A stretch of 64,000 nucleotides of DNA from JAFDZV01 sp048594725 (lineage in GTDB: Bacteria > Bacteroidota > Ignavibacteria > OLB7): positions 82,527 through 146,526 of the forward strand of contig JBMDXA010000115.1 in assembly GCA_048594725.1 (NCBI GenBank). Direction: 5' to 3'. Made by a program: the position numbers and the translations under genes. Shown piece after piece: positions 16,628-25,625 of the stretch (the first letter of the stretch is position 1; each line of letters begins with the position of its first letter). Below the pieces are notes generated by a model, which saw only the letters and a program-made list of their open reading frames with translations, did not search any database and was not told the origin of the DNA.

Positions 16628-18889
16628 CTACACGGACCTTCCCGGATGCAGGTACTCGCTTGTCAGCGAATTCGTTGCCGCCAGCATCTGCTCCGGCGTC
16701 CCCTCGAACACCACCAGCCCCCCCTTGGTCCCCCCTTCCGGGCCCATGTCGATGATCCAGTCGGCGTTTTTGATGACGCTCACGTTGTGCTCTATCACGA
16801 TGACCGTGTTGCCGGCATCCACAAGAGCGTTCATGATCTCCAGCAGCCGGTCGATATCGGACATATGCAGGCCGGTGGTGGGCTCATCCAGCACATAGAT
16901 GCTCTCTTTCTGATGCAGCTCGCTCGACAGCTTGATGCGCTGGCACTCCCCGCCGGAGAGCGTGCTCAGTGGCTGCCCCAGGGTGAGATAGTCCAGCCCC
17001 ACATCGCTCATCGCCTGCAGCTTGCTGGTGATCTTCTCGATCCGGAAATAATCGAGCGCCTGCTTCACGGTCATCTCCAGCACATCGTTGATCGATTTGC
17101 CGTTGAGCTTGTAGACCAGCACCTCGTCCTTGAACCGTTTCCCTTCGCAGATCTCGCAGGGAGATTTCACCTCTCCCATCGCGGGGACTTCCGTATAGAT
17201 CACCCCCAGCCCCTGGCAGTTCTCGCAGGCTCCCTCCGAGTTGAAGCTGAACAGCGACGGGCTCACGTTATTGGCTTTTGCGAAGGCCTTGCGCACATCG
17301 TCCATGATGCCGGTGTAGGTTCCGGGGTTGGAACGGCTCGACACCCCCACCGCCGACTGGTCGATCACGATCGCGTCGGGGTGCTGGCGCAGAAATGCAT
17401 GATGGATCAGGGAGCTCTTTCCCGAACCTGCCACGCCGGTGACCACGGTGAGCACCCCCACGGGGATATCCACGCTCACGTTCCGCAGGTTGTTGGCTTT
17501 TGCATTTCTGATGGGGAGCGTTCCGGTGGCGGAGCGGAAACCGCTTTTGATGGAAGAAGAGCGCCCCATGTAGCGGCCGGTAAGCGTGTCCGCCTCCAGC
17601 AGGTTCCCGAACGTCCCCTCGTATACCACCCGTCCCCCCTGGCTTCCGGCATGCGGTCCCACATCCACGATGTGATCGGCCACTTTGATGACATCGGGAT
17701 CATGCTCCACAACGAGGACCGTATTGCCCCGGTCGCGCAGCTGCTGGAGAAGTTCGTTCAACCGGTGCACATCGCGCGGATGCAATCCCACGCTGGGCTC
17801 GTCGAACACGTACATCACATCCACCAGACTGCTGCTCAGGTGCTTGACGATCTTCACGCGCTGGGATTCGCCGCCGGAGAGCGTATCGGTTTCGCGGTTC
17901 AATGCCAGATATTCCAGACCGATATCGACGAGATAGTGCAGCCTCCGGATCAAGGTCTTCAGCAGCGGGGCCGCGGTGGGGTGGTCGATCCCCTTGATGA
18001 CCCCGATCAGCTGCCCCACCTCCATCGCGGCCAGCTCCGCGATATTATACCCGTTGATCCTGCATTGCAGCACCTCCTGGCTCAGGCGGGCACCCCGGCA
18101 GAGCGTGCAGGGGGCCATGGTGATGTAGGGCGCCACGGCCTTCTGCGTGCGCTCGGACAGGGTCTTCAGATCGCGCGTGATGTACTTGGAGGTGAACTTG
18201 CTGATAATCCCCTCGCAGGTCAGGTTCATATCCTTTCCGGCAATCTTGGTCTTCACTTTATACGGCTTGCCGTACAACAGCCGGTCCATCTCCTCCGGGC
18301 TGAACGTCGACAGTTCCTTGTCCATATCGAAGAGACCCGACTGGCTGATAAGGTTCCAGCCCCAGTTGTCCACGGCATATTCATTGAACAGGATCGCCCC
18401 CTGGTTCAGGCTTTTGGAAGTATCCAGGAACAGGTCCAGATCCACCCCCATCTTATGCCCCAGGCCATTGCAATCCGGGCACATGCCCTTTGGGTCGTTG
18501 AACGAGAAGACGTTGGAGTGCCCCACGTACGGCTGGCCGATGTGCGAGTACAGCCGGCGCAGCACCGAATAAATATCGGTGACGGTGCCCATCGTGGAAT
18601 GCGACCCGCCTCCGAGCCGCTTCTGGTCCACCACGATCGGCATGCTCAGGTTTTCGATGGCATCTGCGTCCGGCTGGGAATAGCGTGGCAGAAAGGTGCG
18701 GATGAACATGCTGAAGTTCTCGTTCATCTGGCGCTGTGCCTCGGCGGCCACCGTGTCGAAGACGATGGACGATTTTCCCGAGCCCGATACGCCGGTGAAG
18801 ATCGTGATCTTCCGTTTCGGGATGCGGAGCGAGACGTTCCTGAGATTGTTCTCGCGCGCACCGCGGATCTCGATGTATTCCTGAGACAC
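16628..18889 (-). CDS. UvrA-family ABC ATPase (short, UvrA2-like)
   Basis: 753 residues from a GTG at 18889, chosen because AGAGGA lies 6-9 nt upstream and the conserved EIRGARENNL follows directly. It has two ABC units: Walker A GVSGSGKSS and GVAGSGKSS, signatures LSGGESQR and LSGGECQR, Walker B YVFDEP and YVLDEP, plus zinc-type CPDC...CTLC and CENC...CEIC pairs. At about 750 residues it is shorter than housekeeping UvrA (about 940) and lacks most of the UvrB-binding region. This is as in UvrA2/DrrC-like paralogues linked to tolerance of DNA-binding drugs. Function is by family only. Confidence 0.88.
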   Translation of the reverse strand: MSQEYIEIRGARENNLRNVSLRIPKRKITIFTGVSGSGKSSIVFDTVAAEAQRQMNENFSMFIRTFLPRYSQPDADAIENLSMPIVVDQKRLGGGSHSTMGTVTDIYSVLRRLYSHIGQPYVGHSNVFSFNDPKGMCPDCNGLGHKMGVDLDLFLDTSKSLNQGAILFNEYAVDNWGWNLISQSGLFDMDKELSTFSPEEMDRLLYGKPYKVKTKIAGKDMNLTCEGIISKFTSKYITRDLKTLSERTQKAVAPYITMAPCTLCRGARLSQEVLQCRINGYNIAELAAMEVGQLIGVIKGIDHPTAAPLLKTLIRRLHYLVDIGLEYLALNRETDTLSGGESQRVKIVKHLSSSLVDVMYVFDEPSVGLHPRDVHRLNELLQQLRDRGNTVLVVEHDPDVIKVADHIVDVGPHAGSQGGRVVYEGTFGNLLEADTLTGRYMGRSSSIKSGFRSATGTLPIRNAKANNLRNVSVDIPVGVLTVVTGVAGSGKSSLIHHAFLRQHPDAIVIDQSAVGVSSRSNPGTYTGIMDDVRKAFAKANNVSPSLFSFNSEGACENCQGLGVIYTEVPAMGEVKSPCEICEGKRFKDEVLVYKLNGKSINDVLEMTVKQALDYFRIEKITSKLQAMSDVGLDYLTLGQPLSTLSGGECQRIKLSSELHQKESIYVLDEPTTGLHMSDIDRLLEIMNALVDAGNTVIVIEHNVSVIKNADWIIDMGPEGGTKGGLVVFEGTPEQMLAATNSLTSEYLHPGRSV

Positions 18890-19017
18890 CGTTTCCTCTA
18901 CGATTTGATGGTTTGATGGCGACCGGACAGATCCGCCGGATCGTGCCCGGCCCTGATACGGCACGGGCGGCCCGCGCGGTTCGGCAGGCCGTTAGTGTTG
19001 TTATCACCCTTGATTCA

Positions 19018-19584
19018 TCAGGTGCCGGCGGCGGCCGGCGGCACGGCGGAACCTGCACTGCCGAATTGCTCGGCGTACTGGGCGTTCAGCCGCCCCCAGC
19101 CGAACTTCATGGCCTCGCCGCCAACGATGCGGCCGATGGGAGTTCCGCCGAGAAGGCGATCCAGAACATCGAAACAGATGTGCCACCCGGCGGCCCCCAG
19201 GGAAATGAAGCGGCGATCGATGCTGTGCCACAACGTCAGGCGCGTGCCGCCGCCAACGGCTTCCAGTTCCCACCGGATATCGTTGCCGCCCCAGTTGTAC
19301 TGGAGCATTCTGGGAGCATCCGCCCGCGTCACGGTCGTCTCGGAGACCGGCGGCGTGGGGGCTCCCACCGTGGTGAGCTGCGCGGTGGCGCCAGTCTTCC
19401 CCAGGTTCCCGTCCGCCTCAAACGGCGCCCACTCGCGCAGATGCGCCGGATCGGTAAGCGCCTGCCAGACTTTTTCCGGGGGGTGGCGCAGTTCCCTCAC
19501 GAGAACGAGCGTCCACTCATCTCCCTCCTTTCGTACCTGCGCCCCACTGGCCGGGCCGGGCGCATACTGCTCGCGATCGCTCAT
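19018..19584 (-). CDS. SRPBCC/AHSA1-like domain protein
   Basis: 188 residues. Typical START/SRPBCC opening (TLVLVRELRHPPEKVWQALTDPAHLREWAP), then strands and a final helix (WHICFDVLDRLLGG). The family forms a hydrophobic ligand cavity. It is the last gene of the ArsR-VOC-SRPBCC operon, a common trio in which the ArsR protein represses the two small-molecule-binding proteins; ligand unknown. GGGGGA precedes the ATG at 19584. Confidence 0.88.
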   Translation of the reverse strand: MSDREQYAPGPASGAQVRKEGDEWTLVLVRELRHPPEKVWQALTDPAHLREWAPFEADGNLGKTGATAQLTTVGAPTPPVSETTVTRADAPRMLQYNWGGNDIRWELEAVGGGTRLTLWHSIDRRFISLGAAGWHICFDVLDRLLGGTPIGRIVGGEAMKFGWGRLNAQYAEQFGSAGSAVPPAAAGT

Positions 19585-19640
19585 GCTGTTTCCCCCTGTT
19601 TTTCTTGTGAAGTGATGCGGGTTTCCGCCGGACCGCCCCG

Positions 19641-20033
19641 TTACCAGGCTGCCAGCTGGGTGAGCTGAACAAGGTTGCCGCAGGTGTCGTCCAGCATCGC
19701 AATGGTGGCGCCGGTGACCTCGGTGAGCGGCATGGTGAATGCGGCACCGGCGAGCCTGATCCGCTCGTAGTCATCCTTGAGGTTGTCGGCATAGAACATG
19801 GCCGCGGGCTGCCCCTGCTGGAACAGCGCCTGCTGGTATGCCCTGGCCGCAGGGTTGTCGTTCAGCGCGAGCTGCAGCTCGGTTCCCTCCGGCTCCTCCG
19901 GCGAGGCCACGGTCAGCCAGCGATAGGAGCCCTGGCTGAAATCCGCCTTCTTGGAGAATCCCAGTACCTCCGTGTAGAAACGGAGCGCCTTTTCCTGGTC
20001 GTCCACGTATACGCTGGTCAATTTGATTTTCAT
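19641..20033 (-). CDS. VOC-superfamily (glyoxalase/bleomycin-resistance-like) protein
   Basis: 130 residues with the VOC beta-alpha-beta-beta-beta layout: SVYVDDQEKALRFYTEVLGF at the N-terminus and a C-terminal DDTCGNLVQL strand where a Glu metal ligand often sits. Its ATG overlaps the TGA of the ArsR gene (ATGA), showing translational coupling. It may act as a dioxygenase, lyase or binding protein; substrate unknown. Confidence 0.9.
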   Translation of the reverse strand: MKIKLTSVYVDDQEKALRFYTEVLGFSKKADFSQGSYRWLTVASPEEPEGTELQLALNDNPAARAYQQALFQQGQPAAMFYADNLKDDYERIRLAGAAFTMPLTEVTGATIAMLDDTCGNLVQLTQLAAW

Positions 20034-20407
20034 TTCCTTCCCTTTTTGTCAGGCTCGCGTTTGGCGCGCGCCGGCTTGTCCTGGTTGTTATTGGTGTCCG
20101 CTGCCTCCATGCGGTCCAGGTGGCGTTCAAGGGCATCCACATGAGCCGACCAGAACTGGCGGAACGGGGCCAGCCAGTCCTCCACCTCCTGAAGCGGTTC
20201 CGGTTTCAGCCGGTAGAGCCGCCGCTGTGCGTCCACCTTGAACTCCACGAAACCGGCATCGCGCAGCACCCGCAGGTGCTTCGAGACGGCCGGCTGCGTC
20301 ATATGAAGTCGGCGCTCGATATCCCCCACCGACTGCGGTGAGGCGGCCAGAAGGCTCAGTATCGCGCGGCGGTTCGGCTCCGCAATGATTTCGAACACGG
20401 ATTGCAT
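20030..20407 (-). CDS. ArsR/SmtB-family transcriptional repressor
   Basis: 125 residues from the ATG at 20407 (MQSVFEIIAEPNRRAIL). Winged helix-turn-helix with the recognition segment TQPAVSKHLRVLRDAGFV; the C-terminus is Lys/Arg rich. No Cys metal ligands are seen, so it is unlikely to be a metal sensor. It leads the operon with VOC and SRPBCC genes. The promoter holds an inverted repeat between -35 and -10, so autorepression is likely. The start codon falls about where transcription should begin, suggesting a leaderless message. Confidence 0.92.
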   Translation of the reverse strand: MQSVFEIIAEPNRRAILSLLAASPQSVGDIERRLHMTQPAVSKHLRVLRDAGFVEFKVDAQRRLYRLKPEPLQEVEDWLAPFRQFWSAHVDALERHLDRMEAADTNNNQDKPARAKREPDKKGRK

Positions 20408-20413
20408 GCGGCT

Positions 20414-20443
20414 AATATACCTGATAGAGTATATACGTGTCAA
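20414..20443 (-). promoter_or_regulatory. ArsR promoter with embedded operator
   Basis: On the minus strand TTGACA (20443-20438), 18 bases, TATATT (20419-20414). The inverted repeat ATATAC-N8-GTATAT (20415-20434) fills the spacer and overlaps the -10, so a bound repressor would block polymerase. The predicted start site is at about 20407, the first base of the ArsR start codon. Confidence 0.8.
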
Positions 20444-20617
20444 GGCATACAAAAACCGGCTTCGGGGCAATGGCCCTGAGGGGCGCTCCGGGCCGGCGCC
20501 TTCTGCCATACCAGCGATACAGCGATAATGGTCCGGATGAAATCAGGGCCGTTATCTATTTTCAGATGATTATATCGGTACATCATAGAATCTTTTATCT
20601 GCAACCGAAGACATCGC

Positions 20618-21178
20618 ATGAAAGAACTCCCCATCTTCGAAACCAGGCGCCTGCTCCTCCGTGGCGTGACGCTGGAGGATGCGCCGGCCTATCAGAAGCA
20701 TTTCGTGAATTATGAGGTCATCAGCCAGCTTTCCGACCGGGTGCCCTGGCCCTATCCCGAAAACGGCGCGGAATATTTTATCAGGACACAGATCCTGCCG
20801 AGACAGGGAATAGACAAATGGGTGTGGGGAATTTTTCTTAAAGAGAATCCCGGCGAGCTGATCGGCTGCGTCGATCTGTGGCGCGAAGGGAGCCCCGAGA
20901 ACAGAGGATTCTGGTTGGGGCGCGATTTTTGGGGCAACGGCTATATGACCGAGGCCGTAACCCCCATCATGGATTATGCGTTCGGCCAGCTGGGCTTCGA
21001 GAGGCTGGTCTTTGCCAATGCCGTCGGCAACCGGCGTTCGCGGCGGGTAAAGGAAAAGACGGGAGCACGGCGGCTGTATACGGCGCCCGCCAAATTTGTC
21101 GATCCGGCCTATACGGAGCATGAAGTCTGGGAACTGCTCAAAGAGGAATGGCAAACGTACCGTGCGGAAATCACGTAA
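20618..21178 (+). CDS. GNAT N-acetyltransferase (RimJ/RimL type)
   Basis: 186 residues. Opens with ETRRLLLRGVTLEDAPAY and has the acetyl-CoA motif region GFWLGRDFWGNGYMTEAV followed by NAVGNRRSRRVKEKTGAR, all typical of RimJ/RimL-like acetyltransferases acting on protein N-termini or small amines. It stands alone on the plus strand between the ArsR operon and the MITE copy 2; substrate not predictable. Confidence 0.92.
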   Translation: MKELPIFETRRLLLRGVTLEDAPAYQKHFVNYEVISQLSDRVPWPYPENGAEYFIRTQILPRQGIDKWVWGIFLKENPGELIGCVDLWREGSPENRGFWLGRDFWGNGYMTEAVTPIMDYAFGQLGFERLVFANAVGNRRSRRVKEKTGARRLYTAPAKFVDPAYTEHEVWELLKEEWQTYRAEIT

Positions 21179-21246
21179 GTGTGAAGCCGTGGATATCGCG
21201 GAAGGACGGACCGTTTAGTACGGGACTAATCGCGACAACAGTACGC

Positions 21247-21409
21247 TAGAGCGGATTTCAATTGAGTTGAGCCTTTTCAGACCAGGAGGAATGGGCCGCT
21301 CCTACGGAGCTTCCGGAGAAAATTCGGGCGCCTTTTCTACAGATAGGCAACACCTATAGGTGTTGGCTCCGGGGGCCACAATAGATTAACCATAGTGAAA
21401 TCCGCTCCA
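21247..21409 (-). mobile_element. MITE-like element, copy 2 (163 bp, inverted)
   Basis: Same length and ends as 10133-10295 but in the opposite orientation, with the 18-bp palindrome CAACACCTATAGGTGTTG conserved. The left tip keeps TAGAGCGG; the right tip reads CCGCTCCA, so the terminal TA is mutated there. It ends at the 5' edge of the second uvrA-like gene, and a GTG in that gene's frame (21395) lies inside the repeat. Confidence 0.8.
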
Positions 21410-21478
21410 AGTGGCAGTTCCGGAGGGGCACCGGTACCGGTGGTAGATAGTATTGTGCACTATACGCAAGGAAAACGA

Positions 21479-24154
21479 TTGGAAAAGCACGGCAGTTCTA
21501 CTGATGCGCTCTCTCTGCTTGAATCCGGTTATGTGGATGTTCGCGGCGCCCGCGAGCATAACCTGAAGGATATCGATGTCAGGATACCGCGCAATCAGCT
21601 GGTGGTGTTCACGGGTGTATCGGGATCCGGAAAATCGTCGCTGGCGTTTGGAACGCTCTATGCCGAGGCACAGCGGCGGTACTTTGAATCGGTCTCGCCG
21701 TATGCCCGCCGGCTCATCGATCAGGTGGGCGTGCCGGATGTGGATTCCATCGAAGGGCTCCCCCCGGCGGTGGCGCTTCAGCAGCAGCGCGGCACCCCCG
21801 GCGCGCGCTCTACCGTGGGGAGCCTGACGGCTATTTCCAGCCTGATCCGCATGCTGTATTCCCGCGCGGGAGTCTACCCCCCGCGCCAGCCGATGCTCTA
21901 CGCCGAGGATTTCTCGCCGAATACCCCGCAGGGCGCCTGCCCGCAGTGCCATGGCATGGGGCGCATCTACACGATGACCGAAGAGTCCATGGTGCCGGAC
22001 CCCTCTCTTACCATTCGCGAACGCGCCATCGCGGCCTGGCCCACGGCCTGGGGAGGCCAGAACCTGCGCGATATCCTGGTGTCGCTGGGCTATGATGTGG
22101 ACACGCCGTGGAAGGATCTGCCGAAGAAGGACCGGCACTGGATTCTCTTCACCGATGAACAGCCGGTGGTGCCCGTCTATCCGGGTCTTACCCCGGAGGA
22201 AACGCAGCAGGCACTGCGCCGCAAGCTGGAGCCGAATTATCAGGGCACCTTCAGCAGCGCAAAGCGCAATCTTGAATATACGCTCGCCAATACCGCGAGC
22301 GCGCAGATGCGAAAGCGCGTGCTACAGTTCATGCTGGCCGACACCTGCCCCCTATGCCACGGCAAACGCCTCAAGCGCGAGGCGCTTGCGGTCACCTTCG
22401 CCGGCCATGATATCGCCGCGATGTCGCACCTGTCGCTGGTGCAGCTGGCCGAGCTTGTCCGTCCGGCAGCCGAGGGAACGCTTGACCCGGAGAGCGTGGA
22501 CCGCGGAGGCACCGTGAGCCGGAAGGCCGCACAGGCCGCTACCGAGAAACGAGTGCGGGCGGGGGGCGCCGCGCATGAGGGGGCGCCGGATGTACGCCGT
22601 ACCGAGAATCTTTCCGTGGAGAAACGCCTCGCCGCACAGCGCCTTTGCACGGAACTGCTGGGCCGGCTGAATGCCCTCATCGAACTCGGCCTCGGTTATC
22701 TGTCGCTCGACCGCAGCACCCCCACCTGCTCTCCCGGCGAGCTGCAACGCCTGCGCCTTGCAACCCAGCTTGCATCGCATCTGTTCGGCGTTATCTATGT
22801 GCTGGATGAGCCGACGGCGGGGCTGCATCCCGCCGACGGCCAGGCCCTGTTCGACGCCCTGCACCGGCTCAAGAAATCCGGCAATTCCCTTTTTGTCGTG
22901 GAGCATGATGTGGAGATGATGCGCCGCGCCGACTGGCTCGTCGACGTGGGACCCGAGGCCGGCAGCGAGGGGGGACGGATTTTATACAGCGGCCCGCCGG
23001 CGGGTCTGGCCGATGTCAGGGATTCCCGCACACGCCAGTATCTGTTTCAGGAGATCCCTCCCCCCTCCTCCAGCAACCGCACACCGCAGGGATGGCTGCG
23101 GCTGCACAAGGTCACGCGCAACAACCTCGCGGGCGTGGATGCCGCCTTTCCCCTGGGCTGCTTCACGGCGGTCACGGGGGTGTCCGGCTCCGGCAAATCG
23201 AGCCTGGTGAGCCAGGCGCTGCTGGAGCTTGTACGGGCTCACCTTCAGATGGACCATGACGAAACCGATGAAGAGCTGGCGCTGGAAGATGCCCCTTTGC
23301 AGAAGACGACGGGATCTCTGGACGGAGAGCCCGGTGCGATAAAACGTGTAGTGGAGGTTGACCAGAAACCGATCGGCCGCACGCCCCGCTCCAACCTCGC
23401 CACCTATACCGGCCTGTTCGACCATGTGCGCAAACTGTTCGCCGCGACATCGGAAGCGCGCAAGCGCCGTTTCGACGCCGGCCGTTTCTCCTTCAACGTC
23501 GCGATGGGCCGCTGCCCCGTCTGCGAGGGCGAAGGCTCCGTGAGCGTGGAGCTTCTGTTCATGCCCAGCGTCTATGCCCCCTGCCCGGGCTGCCATGGCG
23601 CGCGCTATAACCAGAAGACGCTGGAGGTTACATGGCGCGGCAAGACGATCGCCGACATTCTCGGCATGACCGTGGCCGATGCCTGCATCCTGTTCGCCGA
23701 CGAAACGCCCGTCCTGCGCTCTCTGGAGGTGCTGCGCGACATCGGCCTGGGGTACCTGAAACTGGGCCAGCCCGCGACCGAGCTCTCCGGCGGGGAGGCG
23801 CAGCGCATCAAGCTTGCGACGGAATTGCAGCGCGCCCAGCGCGGCGCAACCTTGTATGTGATGGATGAGCCCACCACGGGCCTGCATCCCCGTGACATCG
23901 ATCGTCTGCTGGCGCAGTTGAACCGGCTGGTTGATGCGGGCAATACCGTGATCGTGGTTGAACATGACATGCGCACCGTTGCGCAGTGCGACTGGGTGAT
24001 AGACATGGGGCCCGGCGCGGGCGATCGCGGCGGAACGATCGTGGCGGCGGGGCGCCCGGCGGACGTCGCAGCCAGCAGCACCAGCATGACCGCACCCCAT
24101 CTGGCAAAGGCTCTTGCAGCCGGCAGCCCAACGATACAGGTGCCGAACCAATAG
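21479..24154 (+). CDS. UvrA-family ABC ATPase (second, divergent paralogue)
   Basis: About 891 residues if it starts at TTG 21479 (AAGGA upstream); in-frame GTGs at 21440 and at 21395, the latter inside the MITE, are alternatives. First ABC unit: VDVRGAREHN, Walker A GVSGSGKSSLAFG, zinc-type CPQCHGMG and CPLCHG. Its signature reads CSPGELQRL instead of LSGGE, so site 1 is probably altered. The second unit is intact (GVSGSGKSSLV, LSGGEAQRI, YVMDEPTTGLHP). It differs clearly from the 16628-18889 paralogue and resembles the class often found in proteobacteria, so lateral transfer is possible. A repair or drug-tolerance role is by family only. Confidence 0.87.
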   Translation: MEKHGSSTDALSLLESGYVDVRGAREHNLKDIDVRIPRNQLVVFTGVSGSGKSSLAFGTLYAEAQRRYFESVSPYARRLIDQVGVPDVDSIEGLPPAVALQQQRGTPGARSTVGSLTAISSLIRMLYSRAGVYPPRQPMLYAEDFSPNTPQGACPQCHGMGRIYTMTEESMVPDPSLTIRERAIAAWPTAWGGQNLRDILVSLGYDVDTPWKDLPKKDRHWILFTDEQPVVPVYPGLTPEETQQALRRKLEPNYQGTFSSAKRNLEYTLANTASAQMRKRVLQFMLADTCPLCHGKRLKREALAVTFAGHDIAAMSHLSLVQLAELVRPAAEGTLDPESVDRGGTVSRKAAQAATEKRVRAGGAAHEGAPDVRRTENLSVEKRLAAQRLCTELLGRLNALIELGLGYLSLDRSTPTCSPGELQRLRLATQLASHLFGVIYVLDEPTAGLHPADGQALFDALHRLKKSGNSLFVVEHDVEMMRRADWLVDVGPEAGSEGGRILYSGPPAGLADVRDSRTRQYLFQEIPPPSSSNRTPQGWLRLHKVTRNNLAGVDAAFPLGCFTAVTGVSGSGKSSLVSQALLELVRAHLQMDHDETDEELALEDAPLQKTTGSLDGEPGAIKRVVEVDQKPIGRTPRSNLATYTGLFDHVRKLFAATSEARKRRFDAGRFSFNVAMGRCPVCEGEGSVSVELLFMPSVYAPCPGCHGARYNQKTLEVTWRGKTIADILGMTVADACILFADETPVLRSLEVLRDIGLGYLKLGQPATELSGGEAQRIKLATELQRAQRGATLYVMDEPTTGLHPRDIDRLLAQLNRLVDAGNTVIVVEHDMRTVAQCDWVIDMGPGAGDRGGTIVAAGRPADVAASSTSMTAPHLAKALAAGSPTIQVPNQ

Positions 24155-24187
24155 TACGCTGTTACGTTGATGTTGAATGGTCTCTTG

Positions 24188-24293
24188 TGTCATCCTGAAC
24201 GAGCACAGCGAGTGAACGATCTCGCCGGACAAGCTGGTAGTGCGAGATGCGCTGCGCAGCCCTGCGGGTCTTCGCCTATGGCTCAGGATGACA
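24188..24293. repeat. Long inverted-repeat element with TGTCATCCTGA ends
   Basis: Perfect 11-bp terminal inverted repeats TGTCATCCTGA (24188-24198) and TCAGGATGACA (24283-24293) bound about 84 bases. Elements with these ends are widespread intergenic repeats in many bacteria. It lies 33 bases after the uvrA-like stop and may help end that transcript. Confidence 0.7.
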
Positions 24294-24326
24294 TTCCGGA
24301 GCAAATTGCAGTTGGATGTACTGCGG

Positions 24327-24398
24327 CTGTTCGCACGTAGTTCGGCCCCGTGCGAACAACCGCATCAGGGGTCGCGGATCAAACTCCGCGACAACGTC
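24327..24398 (+). repeat. Two-hairpin (BIME-like) repeat, copy B
   Basis: TTCGCACG...CGTGCGAA forms the first hairpin and GTCGCGG...TCCGCGAC the second. Matches 10331-10405 in order and spacing. Confidence 0.6.
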
Positions 24399-25092
24399 AC
24401 GCATACACCACACTCAGGTAAACTCCGCTCGAACCAGCAGCCACGAACTACTGACAACGGGCCACCAGCCCCCTACGACGTGCGCATCCTTTTCCAGCGG
24501 CATCACCGGCAGCGATCGCAGGACGGGAGGCGGACCAGAGCGGGCGGCCGCTTCCGAGATTTCTTCTTGCTGTCAGCATAGATTGGCCCGTCCCGGCGAC
24601 TCTCCGCACGGGACGGCATGATGTTCTAAAAAAATTCCAGTCCAGTTTCGCCCCCCTCCTTCCTCTTTCCTGATACCGTCACCGGCTCATGTCCGGTACG
24701 CCGCATTCCGGTCCGCGTGCAACACGACGTTCCGATATCATTTTTGCCTGCACTTCGCCAGAGAGAAGCATCATGCGTATGCTCCCCCCATCTCCCTGCA
24801 CGATCCGCACCCGGCCATCCGGCCGGGAATGCCCGGCCACGCCCCGGAGCAACAGTACGGCAGGCGAAGCACCCGCCGGGAAGACTCATCGCACCGCCAT
24901 AGACCATCCCCGCATATTCAATCGCCTATTCCGGAGAAGATCAGATGACCGAAAAAAAGTTCATTCCGATCCAATGAGGACCGGGACGGAGGATATAATT
25001 GAGTATATCATCTCCCCGGACTCCATCACCATACCATATCACTCCCGGAGCCACAGGCTCCAATCCACTCACATATCTAAACGATTCAACCC

Positions 25093-25512
25093 ATGAAAAG
25101 GAACTTCACCCTCCCCCTGCTGGCATTACTGGCCGGCATGATGCTGCTGCTGGCAACCAACAGCGCCAGCGCACAGCAGAATCCGAACTGCTGCACCTAC
25201 ACGGTTATCCTCCAGGGGCTGACCGGTGCATGCAGCGTGCAGCCGATCCCCCTGACGCTCCGGTGGGACTGCCCTCCGGTGGTCACCACCACCACGAATT
25301 ATACCGGCAACGGAACGCACATCGAGCCGATCGGCAATTCGCCGCTCTCCCCCTGCCCTCCGGCCTGCAAACTGATCGGGCTCTCGCTCGACGGCATCAA
25401 CTTCATCCCGGTGGGTGTGGACAAGAGCTTCCATGTGGGCAACTGCTGCTATATGGTCGCCTCCGGATTCGACGTGAACGGATGTGCCGTCATCAAGATC
25501 TTCCCGTGCTGA
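25093..25512 (+). CDS. Secreted Cys-rich protein, tandem copy 1 (unknown family)
   Basis: 139 residues. Signal peptide MKRNFTLPLLALLAGMMLLL with a cut near SASA-QQ. The mature part has ten or so Cys, including two CC pairs (NPNCCTYTV and GNCCYMV), a WDCPP, a CPPACK and a C-terminal PC; a set of disulfides is likely. The block IGLSLDGINFIPVG is shared with the next gene. I do not recognise the family. No strong ribosome site is visible. Confidence 0.75.
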   Translation: MKRNFTLPLLALLAGMMLLLATNSASAQQNPNCCTYTVILQGLTGACSVQPIPLTLRWDCPPVVTTTTNYTGNGTHIEPIGNSPLSPCPPACKLIGLSLDGINFIPVGVDKSFHVGNCCYMVASGFDVNGCAVIKIFPC

Positions 25513-25625
25513 TCTGATGCCGCAATTCAGGGGGGACGGCAGCACAGGGCCGTCTCTCCTGACCGCTTTTCTTTCACCCATGGAGCCTCATGCTCCCGCC
25601 ACTCAGCGTTTACTGCACAACCATC

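Larger units (their letters stand above)
24155..25092. other. Long gene-free, repeat-bearing region
   Basis: I see no convincing gene. It holds a long inverted-repeat element (24188-24293), copy B of the two-hairpin repeat (24327-24398) and short actactgacaacggg-like repeats. A TATAAT (24994-24999) lies about 95 bases before the first Cys-rich gene, but no good -35 is found at the right distance. Confidence 0.7.

Noticed and set aside
24626..24907. 93-codon minus-strand open frame in the repeat gap
   Set aside because: Composition and lack of any motif or ribosome site suggest chance.
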